This document shows, piece by piece, positions 25,536 to 34,039 of a stretch of DNA of 64,000 bases. Below the pieces are notes generated by a model. The model did no database searches. It saw only the letters and a list, made by a program, of their open reading frames with translations, and was not told where the DNA came from. Position 1 is the first letter of the stretch; every line of letters starts with the position of its first letter. Source of the DNA: DATDCY01 sp031406795 [NCBI: Candidatus Rokuibacteriota bacterium]. Lineage in GTDB: Bacteria > JAUVQV01. Both the position numbers and the translations under genes were made by a program. The stretch is from positions 7,605 to 71,604 of the forward strand of contig JANOHV010000005.1 in NCBI GenBank assembly GCA_031406795.1, in the 5' to 3' direction.

Positions 25536-26992
25536 GGTGCGCGCTGGCGATCCCGGCCTGGTCGCCGTCCGAAATCTTTTCGAGCCGCACCGCCGCCTCC
25601 CAGATCAACTACTGGCAGCCGCTCGGGACGCTCTACGTCGCCGCCAGCCTGCGCGAGTCCGGCCACGAGGTGCGCTTCTTCAACGGCGCATTCCGCAGCC
25701 ACGGGGAGATCCTCCGCGAGCTCGCGACCTTCTCACCCCGCGTCGTCGGCCTCTACGCGACCGCCTTCGGCTGGCACAAGGCTCGCCAGACGGCGTCCGC
25801 GGTTCGGCGTGTCCTGCCGGACGCCTTCATCGTCGTCGGCGGGCCCTACCCCGCCTTCGCCGGGGCGCAGTGTCTGCGCGAGGCGCCCGACATCGACGCC
25901 GTGGTCACGGGTGAGGGCGAGGACACGATGGTCGAGCTTGCCGGGCGTCTCGGGTCGGGCGCCGCGCTCGACGGGCTGGCGGGGATCGCGTTTCGCCGCG
26001 GCGACGAGGTCGTCGAAAACCCGCGGCGGCCGCTGATCATCGACCTCGACCGCCTCCCTTTCCCGGCGCGCGACCTGCTCGGCGACCGCGAGGTCTACAT
26101 CCCGCCCCCGGCCACGTACCGCCGTACCCCGGTGGCGGTGATGATCACCTCGCGCGGCTGCAATCGCCGCTGCATCTTCTGCTTTCAGCTCGACCGCGAG
26201 CGCCGGCACGGCATCCGCTGCCGCAGCGTCGACAACGTGCTGGCCGAAATCCGCCACCTGGCGGCCAGCGGCTATCGCGAAATCAAGTTCCTGGACGACA
26301 CGCTCGCCGCCGACCGCGGGCGTGCGCTGGAAATCGCGCGGCGCATCAAGGCCGAGCGGCTCGACATCGTCTGGTTCGCTTCGGCCTGCGTCCACCAGGT
26401 CGACCGCGAGCTGCTCGAGGCCTTCCGCGACGCCGGCTGCTGGGCGATCCTCTTCGGCGCCGAGAGCGGCGTGCAGCGCAACCTGGACGCGCTTCGCAAG
26501 GGGATCACCCTCGAACAGACGCGGCGCGCGGTGCGGGCGGCCAAGGCTGCCGGTCTCGCCGTGCACACGCCGTTTCTCTTCGGCATCCCCGGGCAGACGT
26601 GGGAGGAGGGGCTGGAGACGATCCGCTTCGCCTGCGAGCTGGACCCGGACATCGCCAGCTTCCACGCGCTGACGCCCTTTCCAGGATCGGAGCTCTGGGA
26701 GCGTCGCCTCGAGTTGGGAACCGTGGCCGAGGATCTCGCGACCTACACCTACCAGGGCGCCGCCTTCGTGCCGCACACGATGACACGCGACGAGATCCAG
26801 CGCCTGCGCCAGCGGGCCTACCGCACCTTCTATTCGCGCCCGCGCTATCTTCTGCGGCGCACGCTCGGCATCCGTTCGCTCCACGAGGTCTCGGCGGCCT
26901 GGCGCGGGGCACGCAGCCTGATCGGGCTCTGGACGAAGCGCAGGGCGTTCGCGAGGGACGAGCCCGGGCCGTGGGGGAGCGGCGGCGACTAG
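25532..26992 (+). CDS. B12-binding-domain radical SAM protein
   Basis: 486 residues. The N-terminal cobalamin-binding fold (about 1-150) has YVAASLRESGHEVRFFNGAF and VGGPYPAFAGAQCL but lacks the DxHxxG base-off motif. The radical SAM core begins at SRGCNRRCIFCFQLDR (CxxxCxxC) near 210, followed by KFLDDTL, FGAESG and LFGIPGQT. This is the layout of class B methylases such as hopanoid C2-methylase and related enzymes. The C-terminal 90 residues (TFYSRPRYLLRRTLGIRSL) are shared with those subfamilies. Coupled to the FAD enzyme by a 4-bp overlap. Confidence 0.88.
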   Translation: MRCALAIPAWSPSEIFSSRTAASQINYWQPLGTLYVAASLRESGHEVRFFNGAFRSHGEILRELATFSPRVVGLYATAFGWHKARQTASAVRRVLPDAFIVVGGPYPAFAGAQCLREAPDIDAVVTGEGEDTMVELAGRLGSGAALDGLAGIAFRRGDEVVENPRRPLIIDLDRLPFPARDLLGDREVYIPPPATYRRTPVAVMITSRGCNRRCIFCFQLDRERRHGIRCRSVDNVLAEIRHLAASGYREIKFLDDTLAADRGRALEIARRIKAERLDIVWFASACVHQVDRELLEAFRDAGCWAILFGAESGVQRNLDALRKGITLEQTRRAVRAAKAAGLAVHTPFLFGIPGQTWEEGLETIRFACELDPDIASFHALTPFPGSELWERRLELGTVAEDLATYTYQGAAFVPHTMTRDEIQRLRQRAYRTFYSRPRYLLRRTLGIRSLHEVSAAWRGARSLIGLWTKRRAFARDEPGPWGSGGD

Positions 26993-27098
26993 CGGGGCTC
27001 CCGATCCGCGGGGAGCGGCGGCGCCGCCGGGTGACCTCCGTCCGGGACTTCGGGAAGATACTTCTCGAGGCACTCGGGACTTGAAGCGCCCGCGCCGC

Positions 27099-28796
27099 TC
27101 ACGGTGAAGTCAAAGGCGGCGCCAGCCAGACCAGGACATGCGTCCGGTACCGGAAGACCGCATCCCGGGCGAAGACGGCGTCCGGCAGGCGCAGCGCGAG
27201 CGTCGCGGGGAGGGACGCGCCGGGGTCGCCGGTTATCAGGAGTCGGGCGACCCCCGCCGACGGCGCATCGCCGCGATACCAGGACGGCAGCGGTTGCTCC
27301 CAGGTGAACCGGAAGGAGGAGGTCTCCAGCTCCGCCTGCGGCGGGGTCGGGGGGGGCGGCGAACGCACGATGATCTTCGCCCCGGTGTGGTAGTCCAGCA
27401 GCGGGACCGCGACTTCGGGGTTGATCACCACCCCGGGCGCCGGCAACACCGTCACCTCCGCCTCGACGACCCCGTGCTCGTCGAGGAAGCGTCCGGCCGC
27501 TTGAAGGTTCGCGGTGTTGACCCACATCAGGAACGGCCGATAGACCGCGAAGACCATGACGAGCGAGAAGCCCGCCGCGGCCAGCACGGCGAAGCGGCGC
27601 GCGCGGCCGGGCAGCCCTTCGAGCCCGCGGGCCGCCAGCAGCGCGATCATCGGGAAGACGGGGAGCAGATAGCGGGTGCGCCGGGCGCCGAGTACGAGAA
27701 GCACGAAGGGCAGAGCCGCCGCCACCAGCACCGCACGGTCGCGCCCCCGCCACCCTTGCCAGAGGGCGGCGAACGCGGCGGCGGCGAGCACCGGGTGGGT
27801 CTGGAAGAGAAAGGTCGAGGGATAGCTTTCCACCCAGCGGCGCAGGCCTTCCCACTGGAAACCGGCCAGAAGCGCCACCTGCCGCTGGACCAGGTCCGGT
27901 TTCAGCAGCGCGAAGAACGCCGGGGCGAGCGCGCCCGCCACGAGGGCGGCGCTGCCCCGCGCGACCGCCGCCCACCGGCCCCGCCGTGCCTCGAGCAGCA
28001 GGATCAGCCCGCAGGACCCGAAGAGCAGAACCCAGGTCGAGTACTTGGCGAGGAGCGCGGCGGCGAGCGCGAGCGCGGCGGCGGCAACCCGCCAGGCGCC
28101 GGGGCGTTCGAGCGTCTCGAGCAGCCCCCAGAACGCCACTGTCACCGCGGCCATGGCCGGCACGTCCGCCATGAGCAGGGGCACCTGCACGAGCAGGCAG
28201 GGAATGGCGAGGAGCAGCAGCGCGCCGCGGGCGCCGGTGCGGGCGCCCCAGAGCAGGCTGCCGACGCGCGCCGTGGCGAACGCGGTCAGCGCGAAGAGGC
28301 CGGCGCTGAAGACCTGCTGGGGGAGCCGCTGCTCCCCGAACACCCTGAAGATCAGACCGTAGAGAAAGGCCGGCAGCGGCAGGTCGGTCCAGGCCGGCAG
28401 CGCGCCGCCCCAGTCGCGAAGAAACGCCGACGCGCCGAACAGCTCGAGGTGCTTGGCCTGGGTGAAGTAGCGCGAGGCGTCGATCACCACCTCGGGTTGG
28501 CCCGCCAGCGCAACGCCGACACAGAACGCGGCCGCCACCGCAGCGGGAAGGCCCCAGCGGCGGGGCAGCGCGACGCGTGACAGGAACCAGGCGGCGCCGA
28601 CCGCCGCAAGATGCAGCACCCAGAGACCGACGAGGTCCCGGCCCGCGAGAACCCAGGCCCACGAAGTGAGGCTGTTGTCGTCCAGGTGGCGCAACGCGGC
28701 GAGCAGCGGAAAGAGACCCGCCGCCGCCACGACGAGCGGCACCAAGGGCCCGTCATCCTCCGGTGTGCCGCCAGCCTGCGGCGAAGATCGATTCAC
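27099..28796 (-). CDS. Polytopic GT39-like (ArnT/PMT family) glycosyltransferase
   Basis: 565 residues with about 11-12 hydrophobic helices and a C-terminal soluble part (from about 420). The first loop has VVIDASRYFTQAKHLELFG with the acidic residue expected to act as catalytic base in lipid-phosphate-sugar transferases; another conserved point is LLMADVPAM. Such enzymes move a sugar from a polyprenyl carrier to lipid or protein outside the membrane. It is convergent with the B12 radical SAM gene and follows the second dsrE cluster across a 96-bp gap holding a short palindrome. Confidence 0.8.
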   Translation of the reverse strand: MNRSSPQAGGTPEDDGPLVPLVVAAAGLFPLLAALRHLDDNSLTSWAWVLAGRDLVGLWVLHLAAVGAAWFLSRVALPRRWGLPAAVAAAFCVGVALAGQPEVVIDASRYFTQAKHLELFGASAFLRDWGGALPAWTDLPLPAFLYGLIFRVFGEQRLPQQVFSAGLFALTAFATARVGSLLWGARTGARGALLLLAIPCLLVQVPLLMADVPAMAAVTVAFWGLLETLERPGAWRVAAAALALAAALLAKYSTWVLLFGSCGLILLLEARRGRWAAVARGSAALVAGALAPAFFALLKPDLVQRQVALLAGFQWEGLRRWVESYPSTFLFQTHPVLAAAAFAALWQGWRGRDRAVLVAAALPFVLLVLGARRTRYLLPVFPMIALLAARGLEGLPGRARRFAVLAAAGFSLVMVFAVYRPFLMWVNTANLQAAGRFLDEHGVVEAEVTVLPAPGVVINPEVAVPLLDYHTGAKIIVRSPPPPTPPQAELETSSFRFTWEQPLPSWYRGDAPSAGVARLLITGDPGASLPATLALRLPDAVFARDAVFRYRTHVLVWLAPPLTSP

Positions 28797-28855
28797 GACC
28801 GCGGCAGACTACCACAGGCGCGGAGCAACGCCGCAAGTCGTCCCGCTTCACCCAG

Positions 28856-28875
28856 ATCCGCGCGTGCGCGCGGAT
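28856..28875. repeat. Short palindrome Q, copy 1
   Basis: ATCCGCGCGTGCGCGCGGAT, a near-perfect 20-bp palindrome, one of three in the window (also 31000-31020 and 31179-31198). It lies between the second dsrE cluster and the GT39-like gene. Confidence 0.6.
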
Positions 28876-28892
28876 TGGGGCCTCAGCGGACG

Positions 28893-29195
28893 CTACAGAA
28901 TGAGGATCTTGTCCGACTCCGAGACCATGATGGCGTTCTCGAACTGACCTGCCTGCGCGACAGCCTCAGGCAGAGCAGCCGGCCGGCCGCCGTAGCACGC
29001 CGCGCTGTGATCACAGTAGCTCATCCTCACGCCGGCGAGCGCGCTGAGCGAGGAAAACTGGTGATCGGCCAGCAGTTTCGCCCCTTCGTCGGTGGCGAAT
29101 ATCGCGACGGTGTGCCCGTGGGTGAGAGCCGCCTGCGTGATGCCGCGGATCTGCGCGAGGTGCCGGTCGGTGGTCACCATGATCCCGAGTTTCAT
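28893..29195 (-). CDS. Small DsrE-superfamily protein
   Basis: 100 residues (MKLGIMVTTDRHLAQIRGI, AALTHGHTVAIFATDEGAKL, SYCDHSAACYG, ending VSESDKILIL). The Rossmann-like DsrE fold with a cysteine loop (YCDHSAACYG) fits the TusD branch; two cysteines lie in that loop. Last gene of a four-gene minus-strand unit with 16-62 bp gaps. Likely subunit of a sulfur-relay or sensory complex with the three genes upstream. Confidence 0.7.
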   Translation of the reverse strand: MKLGIMVTTDRHLAQIRGITQAALTHGHTVAIFATDEGAKLLADHQFSSLSALAGVRMSYCDHSAACYGGRPAALPEAVAQAGQFENAIMVSESDKILIL

Positions 29196-29211
29196 CGCTC
29201 GCCTGCGCCTG

Positions 29212-29382
29212 CTACCAGCAGATGACCCGGTCGGCGGCGGCGATCTCGTCGACGATCCGGCCGTAGTCCGTCTCGCACCGCAGGTCGGTCACCGTCACCA
29301 GGTGCTCCTTCGCGTTCTCGGCCAGCAGCGCGGCGCCGGAGTCGCCCAGCTCGCCCGTCAACAGAAAGAGGACCCTCACCAT
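29212..29382 (-). CDS. Very small DsrE/TusB-like protein
   Basis: 56 residues (MVRVLFLLTGELGDSGAALL, VTVTDLRCETDYGRIVDEI, ending AADRVICW). The start, the one central cysteine and the terminal tryptophan resemble TusB/DsrH proteins, but it is only about 60 % of their usual 95 residues, so it may be a reduced version. It sits 16 bp from each neighbour, a spacing that supports a real gene. Confidence 0.55.
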   Translation of the reverse strand: MVRVLFLLTGELGDSGAALLAENAKEHLVTVTDLRCETDYGRIVDEIAAADRVICW

Positions 29383-29398
29383 CGACTCCCTGGCACCG

Positions 29399-29671
29399 CT
29401 AGTACGGCAGGATGACGTCACACGCGACAATCTGCCGGGCAAGTTCCGCGTTCGAAAGCAACTCGAGGTCGGCGTTGTCGACGCAGTTTGTCGCGACCCG
29501 CACCCCGATCTCCTTGAGAACATCGAGGTACCCCCGGAGCTCAGGCGTGTCAACGATGCTGCGATCAAGAACGAAGACCTCAACCCGCTCGACCCCGAGT
29601 GTCAGGCCGGCCGCGACGCGCAATGCCTCCCCCTGGCGCTCCCGAACCAGCACCGCAACGGATTTCGCCAT
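29399..29671 (-). CDS. Small DsrE-superfamily protein
   Basis: 90 residues from an ATG after a G-rich site (GGGGGGGGCGCG). Sequence: MAKSVAVLVRERQGEALRVA, VEVFVLDRSIVDTPELRGYL, VATNCVDNADLELLSNAEL, ending DVILPY. Alternating strands and helices and NCVDN with one cysteine fit the DsrE/DsrF fold; an upstream ATG at 29707 would add 12 residues but lacks a good binding site. Second gene of the cluster. Confidence 0.6.
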   Translation of the reverse strand: MAKSVAVLVRERQGEALRVAAGLTLGVERVEVFVLDRSIVDTPELRGYLDVLKEIGVRVATNCVDNADLELLSNAELARQIVACDVILPY

Positions 29672-29733
29672 CGCGCCCCCCCCGGCCGACAGTATCGCCG
29701 ATTTCACGGGTTCACGCGAGCGAGACCCCGCAG

Positions 29734-30111
29734 TTAGATGCTGATCGAGAAGGGAACGTATCCGTCGAGCAGCAACTCCCCGAGATAGGAACTGGACTGG
29801 ATCTGTACGCCTTCGACGAGGTCCTCGAGCTTCACGCCGGGCATGAACGCGTGGCAGACGTAGAACTTGATGCCGATTTCGAGGGCCATGTCGATCAGGT
29901 CGCCGACGTTGGTGGTGGCACCCTCGAGCTCCATCGAGATCGTCGAGGCCACGCCTTTCTTCGCCAGCTGGACTCCCTCTCCCAGCAGAAAGACGACGAT
30001 ATCCGTCTCATCGTCGAAGGCCTTCATGTTCGAGGAGATCTTCAGGATGCCAATGGCTTCCAGGGGACTCGAAATGGCGTGGGAGACGGTGAACAGAAAT
30101 TTCTTTGCCAT
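29734..30111 (-). CDS. DsrE-superfamily protein with conserved loop cysteine
   Basis: 125 residues from an ATG preceded by GAGGAGAGAAG. Motifs: MAKKFLFTVSHAISSPLEAI, DIVVFLLGEGVQLAKKGVAS, and KFYVCHAFMPGVKLEDLVEG, where the cysteine occupies the persulfide-carrying position of DsrE. It is the first gene of the second dsrE cluster, divergent from the unknown exported protein at 30243. Confidence 0.72.
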   Translation of the reverse strand: MAKKFLFTVSHAISSPLEAIGILKISSNMKAFDDETDIVVFLLGEGVQLAKKGVASTISMELEGATTNVGDLIDMALEIGIKFYVCHAFMPGVKLEDLVEGVQIQSSSYLGELLLDGYVPFSISI

Positions 30112-30242
30112 GGCTTCTCTCCTCAATTTGTTTGGCTTGACAAAACCCGATCGTATTTTGATTCCCGGCCCGCCGTTCCGTTTCAGGAATTCGCGAAGCC
30201 AGAGTTGACTTCTCCGCTCGCATGCGCTACCAAGGCACCACA

Positions 30243-30944
30243 ATGAGAAGCAATTCGACGGCGCTGCGTCTGACCAGGAATGCGATCCCGCTCGCGGGTC
30301 TGCTGGTAATGCTGAGCGCCCTGGCCGCCCAGGCGGCGGTCGTCGCCGAGGGCATCTACACCATCAAGACCCCCGAGCGCCGCGTGATCAACTTCCGCAT
30401 GGTCCTCACCCCCACCGGGGCGCGGATCACCCCGAACCGGGGCGAGACGATGATCTTTTCCTACGAAAAGAAATCGGCGCTGATCGTCGATGACGCCAGC
30501 CGCAGCTACTTCCTGCTCCCCCTCGAACTGGTCCCGCCGCTGCTCGCCTCGGGCCTCGGTTACGACCCCCGCGGGCTCGGCGCCACGGCCTCAGGGGCGA
30601 CGAAGATGCTCCTCGGCACCTCCTGCGCGGAGGTGATCGTCAGCGGCAAGGCGCCGCGTCTCACGCTGCGCTCCTGGCGCGTCACCGATCCCGCCTGGAG
30701 CCGCGACTACGCGCGGCTCGAGAGCGCGCTCGGCCTGCCCTGGGCGGTGGCCGCGCCCCCGCTGGTGCTCGTCGGCCTGCCGCTCGCCGGCTCGTTGGAG
30801 ATCGAAGGGCCGCAACCCTACCGCGCCTCGTGGGAGATCACGAAGATTTCGCAGGAAAAGAGCCTGAGCGAGGGCTTTGCCATCCCGCCCGGCTATCGCA
30901 TGGATGTGGAGCGACTTCTTTCCGTCCAGACCAGGCAGCCCTGA
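30243..30944 (+). CDS. Exported protein of unknown function
   Basis: 233 residues with a signal peptide (AIPLAGLLVMLSALAAQAAV) and a beta-rich body (GIYTIKTPERRVINFRMVL, MIFSYEKKSALIVDDASRSY, SLEIEGPQPYRASWEITKIS). The pattern of a modified small-molecule or lipid-binding periplasmic protein (DUF4412-like) is suggested, but I do not recognise it firmly. An ATG at 30222 would add seven residues. Divergent from the second dsrE cluster. Confidence 0.55.
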   Translation: MRSNSTALRLTRNAIPLAGLLVMLSALAAQAAVVAEGIYTIKTPERRVINFRMVLTPTGARITPNRGETMIFSYEKKSALIVDDASRSYFLLPLELVPPLLASGLGYDPRGLGATASGATKMLLGTSCAEVIVSGKAPRLTLRSWRVTDPAWSRDYARLESALGLPWAVAAPPLVLVGLPLAGSLEIEGPQPYRASWEITKISQEKSLSEGFAIPPGYRMDVERLLSVQTRQP

Positions 30945-31364
30945 GGCTTCGGCGCCCGATGCCGGCCGTTTCCCCCGCAGTCCTCCCCGGCCCGCCCAAA
31001 TCCGCGCGTAACGCGCGGATCAGGAGCGTCAGGCTTGTCACCTGGTCCGGATTTATCCGAGTCGTTGCTCATTTCTGATCGCAATGCCTGCTTCAAGCGA
31101 TGCTTGACCTCTGCCACGCCGTGCTTCATGCACGAAATCCGGCTTTTTCAGTGGTTGAAATGCCTCCTCTGCTGCTGGATCCGCGCGTACGCGCGGATCT
31201 GGGGCCCGGACAACGCCTTGAAAAACCGCACCCGGGCTGGTACTGTGTCCGGACTCGTGCCTCTTCGGCAGCCCCCCTCCTGCTGAGCCGGCCGGAGGCC
31301 GGACCTGCCGGGCGCACCCCCGCCGCGTGCGACCAGTGAACGACAACCCGAACGGAGGAGCACC
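30945..31364. repeat. Repeat-rich intergenic region before efp (palindromes Q2, Q3 and repeat R copy 2)
   Basis: A 420-bp gene-free stretch. Palindrome Q2 at 31000-31020 (ATCCGCGCGT-A-ACGCGCGGAT) leads directly into repeat R copy 2 (31013-31170), which matches 10493-10650 (see that entry). Perfect palindrome Q3, ATCCGCGCGTACGCGCGGAT, closes it at 31179-31198. R copy 2 contains hairpins CAAGC-GAT-GCTTG, GTGC-TTCAT-GCAC and TTTCA-GTGGT-TGAAA. No clear promoter hexamers are seen before efp. Confidence 0.6.
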
Positions 31365-31928
31365 ATGTACGAAACAGCCGACATCCGCAAGAACCTGAAG
31401 GTCGTCATCGACGGTGCGCCCTGGGTCGTCATCGACTTCCAGCACGTCAAGCCCGGCAAAGGCAACGCGTTCACCCGGACCCGGTTGAAGAACATGATCA
31501 CCGGCAACGTGCTGGACCGGACGTACAAGACGGGCGAGCGGCTCGAGCCGGCCGCGCTCGAGGAGCACGACATGCAGTTCCTCTACAAGGAGGGGGACCG
31601 CTTCCACTTCATGAACAACGCGAGCTACGAACAGGTCGAGCTCGACGAGGGTCACGTCGGGGACGCAGCCAATTGGATCACCGAGAACCTTTCGGTCAAG
31701 ATCCTCTATTTCCGCGACCAGCCGATCGGCGTCACTCCGCCGAACTTCGTCGAACTCGAGGTGATCGAGTCCGACCCCGGCCTCAAGGGCGACACGGCAA
31801 CCGGCGCGACGAAACCGGCAAAGCTCTCCACCGGCGCCACGATCTTCGTGCCGCTGTTCGTCAAACAGGGCGACTGGCTGCAGATCGACACCCGCACGGC
31901 GGAGTACCTCCGGCGCGTCACGCGTTAG
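31365..31928 (+). CDS. efp: Translation elongation factor P
   Basis: 187 residues, the normal EF-P length with its three beta-barrel domains. The modification site is in VKPGKGNAF with Lys32 at the tip. EF-P relieves stalling at proline runs once this lysine is beta-lysylated. The epmA gene 162 bp downstream encodes the ligase that does so, so this is a lysine-type EF-P. A GGAGGAGCACC site precedes the ATG. Its C-terminal domain ends DTRTAEYLRRVTR, as usual. Confidence 0.96.
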   Translation: MYETADIRKNLKVVIDGAPWVVIDFQHVKPGKGNAFTRTRLKNMITGNVLDRTYKTGERLEPAALEEHDMQFLYKEGDRFHFMNNASYEQVELDEGHVGDAANWITENLSVKILYFRDQPIGVTPPNFVELEVIESDPGLKGDTATGATKPAKLSTGATIFVPLFVKQGDWLQIDTRTAEYLRRVTR

Positions 31929-32074
31929 GGCACCGGTTGGCTACGAGGCCATTTTTCGCCCCAGCGGCGTTGCCCGGCCGCTTCGCTTGTGCGGCGTGCA
32001 CCAGCACGCCTCCGCGCGAGCGTTCCGGGCTGCCTTGCTGGAACGAAAAATGACGCTCGTATCCAACCTGCGCC
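31929..32074 (+). repeat. Palindromic element P, copy 1 (between efp and epmA)
   Basis: 146 bp starting on the first base after the efp stop. Outer arms pair over about 30 nt (GGTTGG.TACGAG.G.CATTTTTCG). The core hairpin is GCGGCGTGC-ACCA-GCACGCCTC. The core flanks, GCTTCGCTTGTGCGGCG and GGCTGCCTTGCTGG, recur in copy 3. The element ends 16 bp before epmA. Confidence 0.8.
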
Positions 32075-32090
32075 GTCATCCGTTTCTTTC

Positions 32091-33008
32091 ATGAAAATCG
32101 ATCGATATGGAGCTTTGCCGCTTGCGGAGCGGCTGCGGTTGCGCGACCTGGTGGTGCGGCGGCTGCGCTCCTGGTTTCATGAACGCGGCTACGTCGAGGT
32201 CGAGACCGCCCAGCGGGTGGTCTGCCCGGGCATCGACGCCCACATCGACGCCCTCCCCGCGGGCGACGGCCGGTATCTGGCAACCTCGCCCGAACTCGAG
32301 ATGAAAAAGCTCCTGGCCGCCGGCTGCCGTCGGATCGTACAGGTGGCCCGGGCGTTCCGCGCCGGCGAACGCGGCGAACGGCACAACGCCGAGTTCACGC
32401 TCCTGGAGTGGTACGCCGCGGGCGAAGACTACCGCGACCTGATGACGAACACCGAGGCGCTTGTCGCGCAGGCCGCCGATGTGCTCGAGAGCGAGGGCGT
32501 CACGACGCGACTGGCCTCGTGGTCGCGTCCGTTCGCCCGGCTCGGCGTCGACGAGATCTTCGAACGCTGGGCCGGCTGGCGCCCCTCGACGGCTTTCGAC
32601 GAGGAGCGGTTTTTCGAGGACTTCGTCATGAAGATCGAGCCGCGCCTCGAGACACTCGGCGCGGTCTTTCTCGCCGACTGGCCGGCACCCGCCGGCGCGC
32701 TGGCGCGGCGCTCCGCCGCCGACCCCGCGGTCTGCGAGCGCGTCGAACTGCTCCTCGACGGCGTGGAGATCAGCAACGGCTTCTCCGAGCTCACCGATGC
32801 CGAGGAGCAGCTGGCGCGCTTCGAGCGCGACAACGCCGAACGGGTGCGGCGCGGGAAGGTCCCCTACCCGCTCGACCAGCGCTTCCTGGACGCCCTGACC
32901 AGCGGCGTCCCCACCTGCGCGGGCAACGCGCTCGGGGTCGATCGGCTGCTGATGGCGCTCACCGGCTGCAGGCGCCTCGCCGACGTCACCCTGCTGGCGG
33001 GCGCTTAA
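32091..33008 (+). CDS. epmA: EF-P--(R)-beta-lysine ligase EpmA (GenX/PoxA)
   Basis: 305 residues, a short class II lysyl-tRNA-synthetase-like enzyme without the anticodon-binding domain. Class II motifs: motif 2 [20 protein letters not shown], and motif 3 [15 protein letters not shown] at the end. It lysylates EF-P on Lys32. The ATG has no clear Shine-Dalgarno site (CGTTTCTTTC before it), and palindromic element P1 occupies the space upstream, so translation may be coupled or weak. No EpmB (lysine 2,3-aminomutase) is in the window. Confidence 0.95.
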   Translation: MKIDRYGALPLAERLRLRDLVVRRLRSWFHERGYVEVETAQRVVCPGIDAHIDALPAGDGRYLATSPELEMKKLLAAGCRRIVQVARAFRAGERGERHNAEFTLLEWYAAGEDYRDLMTNTEALVAQAADVLESEGVTTRLASWSRPFARLGVDEIFERWAGWRPSTAFDEERFFEDFVMKIEPRLETLGAVFLADWPAPAGALARRSAADPAVCERVELLLDGVEISNGFSELTDAEEQLARFERDNAERVRRGKVPYPLDQRFLDALTSGVPTCAGNALGVDRLLMALTGCRRLADVTLLAGA

Positions 33009-33045
33009 CGCTCGAGTCTTCGCGAACAGCGACGGGGACGGGCAG

Positions 33046-33078
33046 CCGCGGATTAGCCAGCACCGAGCTAAACCGCGG
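33046..33078 (+). other. Hairpin after epmA
   Basis: CCGCGG-A-TTAGC, loop CAGCACCGA, GCTAA-A-CCGCGG: eleven paired bases with one A/A mismatch. No T-run follows, so a weak or Rho-assisted terminator is possible. It lies between epmA and wrbA. Confidence 0.5.
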
Positions 33079-33156
33079 TCCTCGCGCGGCTACTGGCGGG
33101 ACGGCGCGGGGAAGGCTATGATTGCGCCATCCGACCAATCACGGGGGGGGACGACG

Positions 33157-33789
33157 ATGGGAACCGACGAGAAGAGCACGAAGGTCCTGGTGGTGTACTA
33201 CTCGATGTACGGTCACGTCCGCCGCATGGCGGACGCCGTCGCCGAAGGCGCGCGCGAGGTTCCCGGGGTCCAGGTCGAACTGCGGCGCGTCCCGGAGACG
33301 CTGACGGAGCAGGTCCTCCAGGCAATGGGCGCCCTCGAGGCCCAGAAGGCCATGGCCGGCGTCCCGATCTGCACCACCGATGAGCTTGCCGCCGCCGACG
33401 CGATCGTCTTCGGCACCCCGACACGCTTCGGCAACATGTGCGGCCAGATGCGCCAGTTCCTGGACTCCACGGGGGGGCTCTGGGCCAAGGGCGCGCTGAT
33501 CGGCAAGGTCGGGAGCGTCTTCACGAGCAGCGCGACGCAGCACGGGGGCCAGGAGTCGACCATCCTCTCGTTTCACACCACCCTGCTGCACCAGGGCATG
33601 GTGATCGTCGGCCTGCCCTACTCCTACCAGGGGCAGATGCGCATCGACGAGGTGACGGGGTGCTCGCCCTACGGCGCCTCCACCATCGCCGGCGGCAAGG
33701 GCGAGCGCATGCCGAGCGAGAACGAACTGGCGGGCGCCCGGTTCCAGGGGCGGCACGTGGCGGCATTGGCGAAGAAGATCGCCGGTTAG
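33157..33789 (+). CDS. wrbA: WrbA-family NAD(P)H:quinone oxidoreductase
   Basis: 210 residues of flavodoxin fold. FMN-phosphate loop [36 protein letters not shown], and [17 protein letters not shown] are diagnostic of WrbA, a two-electron quinone reductase that protects against redox cycling. I start it at 33157, after GGGGGGGACGACG; an upstream ATG at 33118 would add 13 residues. Followed at 16 bp by a small zinc-ribbon protein. Confidence 0.94.
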   Translation: MGTDEKSTKVLVVYYSMYGHVRRMADAVAEGAREVPGVQVELRRVPETLTEQVLQAMGALEAQKAMAGVPICTTDELAAADAIVFGTPTRFGNMCGQMRQFLDSTGGLWAKGALIGKVGSVFTSSATQHGGQESTILSFHTTLLHQGMVIVGLPYSYQGQMRIDEVTGCSPYGASTIAGGKGERMPSENELAGARFQGRHVAALAKKIAG

Positions 33790-33805
33790 GCGGGAGGGCG
33801 CACCG

Positions 33806-34039
33806 ATGGGTTTCCTGGACAAGGTGACGGAGTTCTTCAAGGAAGACGACACCTGGATGCGCAAGGAGCCCCGGCAGTTTCAGGGCAAGACTTTCACGGC
33901 CTGGGACGAGAAGGCCGACGAGCGCTCCGCCTGGCCGAACGCCCCGTGCGCCAAGTGTGGGGGGATCGGCCTGAAGAAGGAACTCTACTGGAACCGCGAG
34001 ACCGACACCTGGTACCACCCCGACTGCATGACGGAGTAA
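33806..34039 (+). CDS. Small zinc-ribbon-like protein
   Basis: 77 residues (MGFLDKVTEFFKEDDTWMRK) with a likely zinc site CAKCGG...YHPDC in the C-terminal half (Cys48, Cys51, His/Cys near 72-75). No known family recognised. It lies 16 bp after wrbA with a GCGGGAGGG site, and overlaps the presumed start of mfd by a few bases. Confidence 0.6.
   Translation: MGFLDKVTEFFKEDDTWMRKEPRQFQGKTFTAWDEKADERSAWPNAPCAKCGGIGLKKELYWNRETDTWYHPDCMTE

Noticed and set aside
26989-27102. 37-codon minus-strand ORF overlapping the GT39-like stop by GTGA
   Set aside because: Its Pro/Ala-rich tail runs into the convergent radical SAM gene and no conserved-looking motif is present; could be chance.
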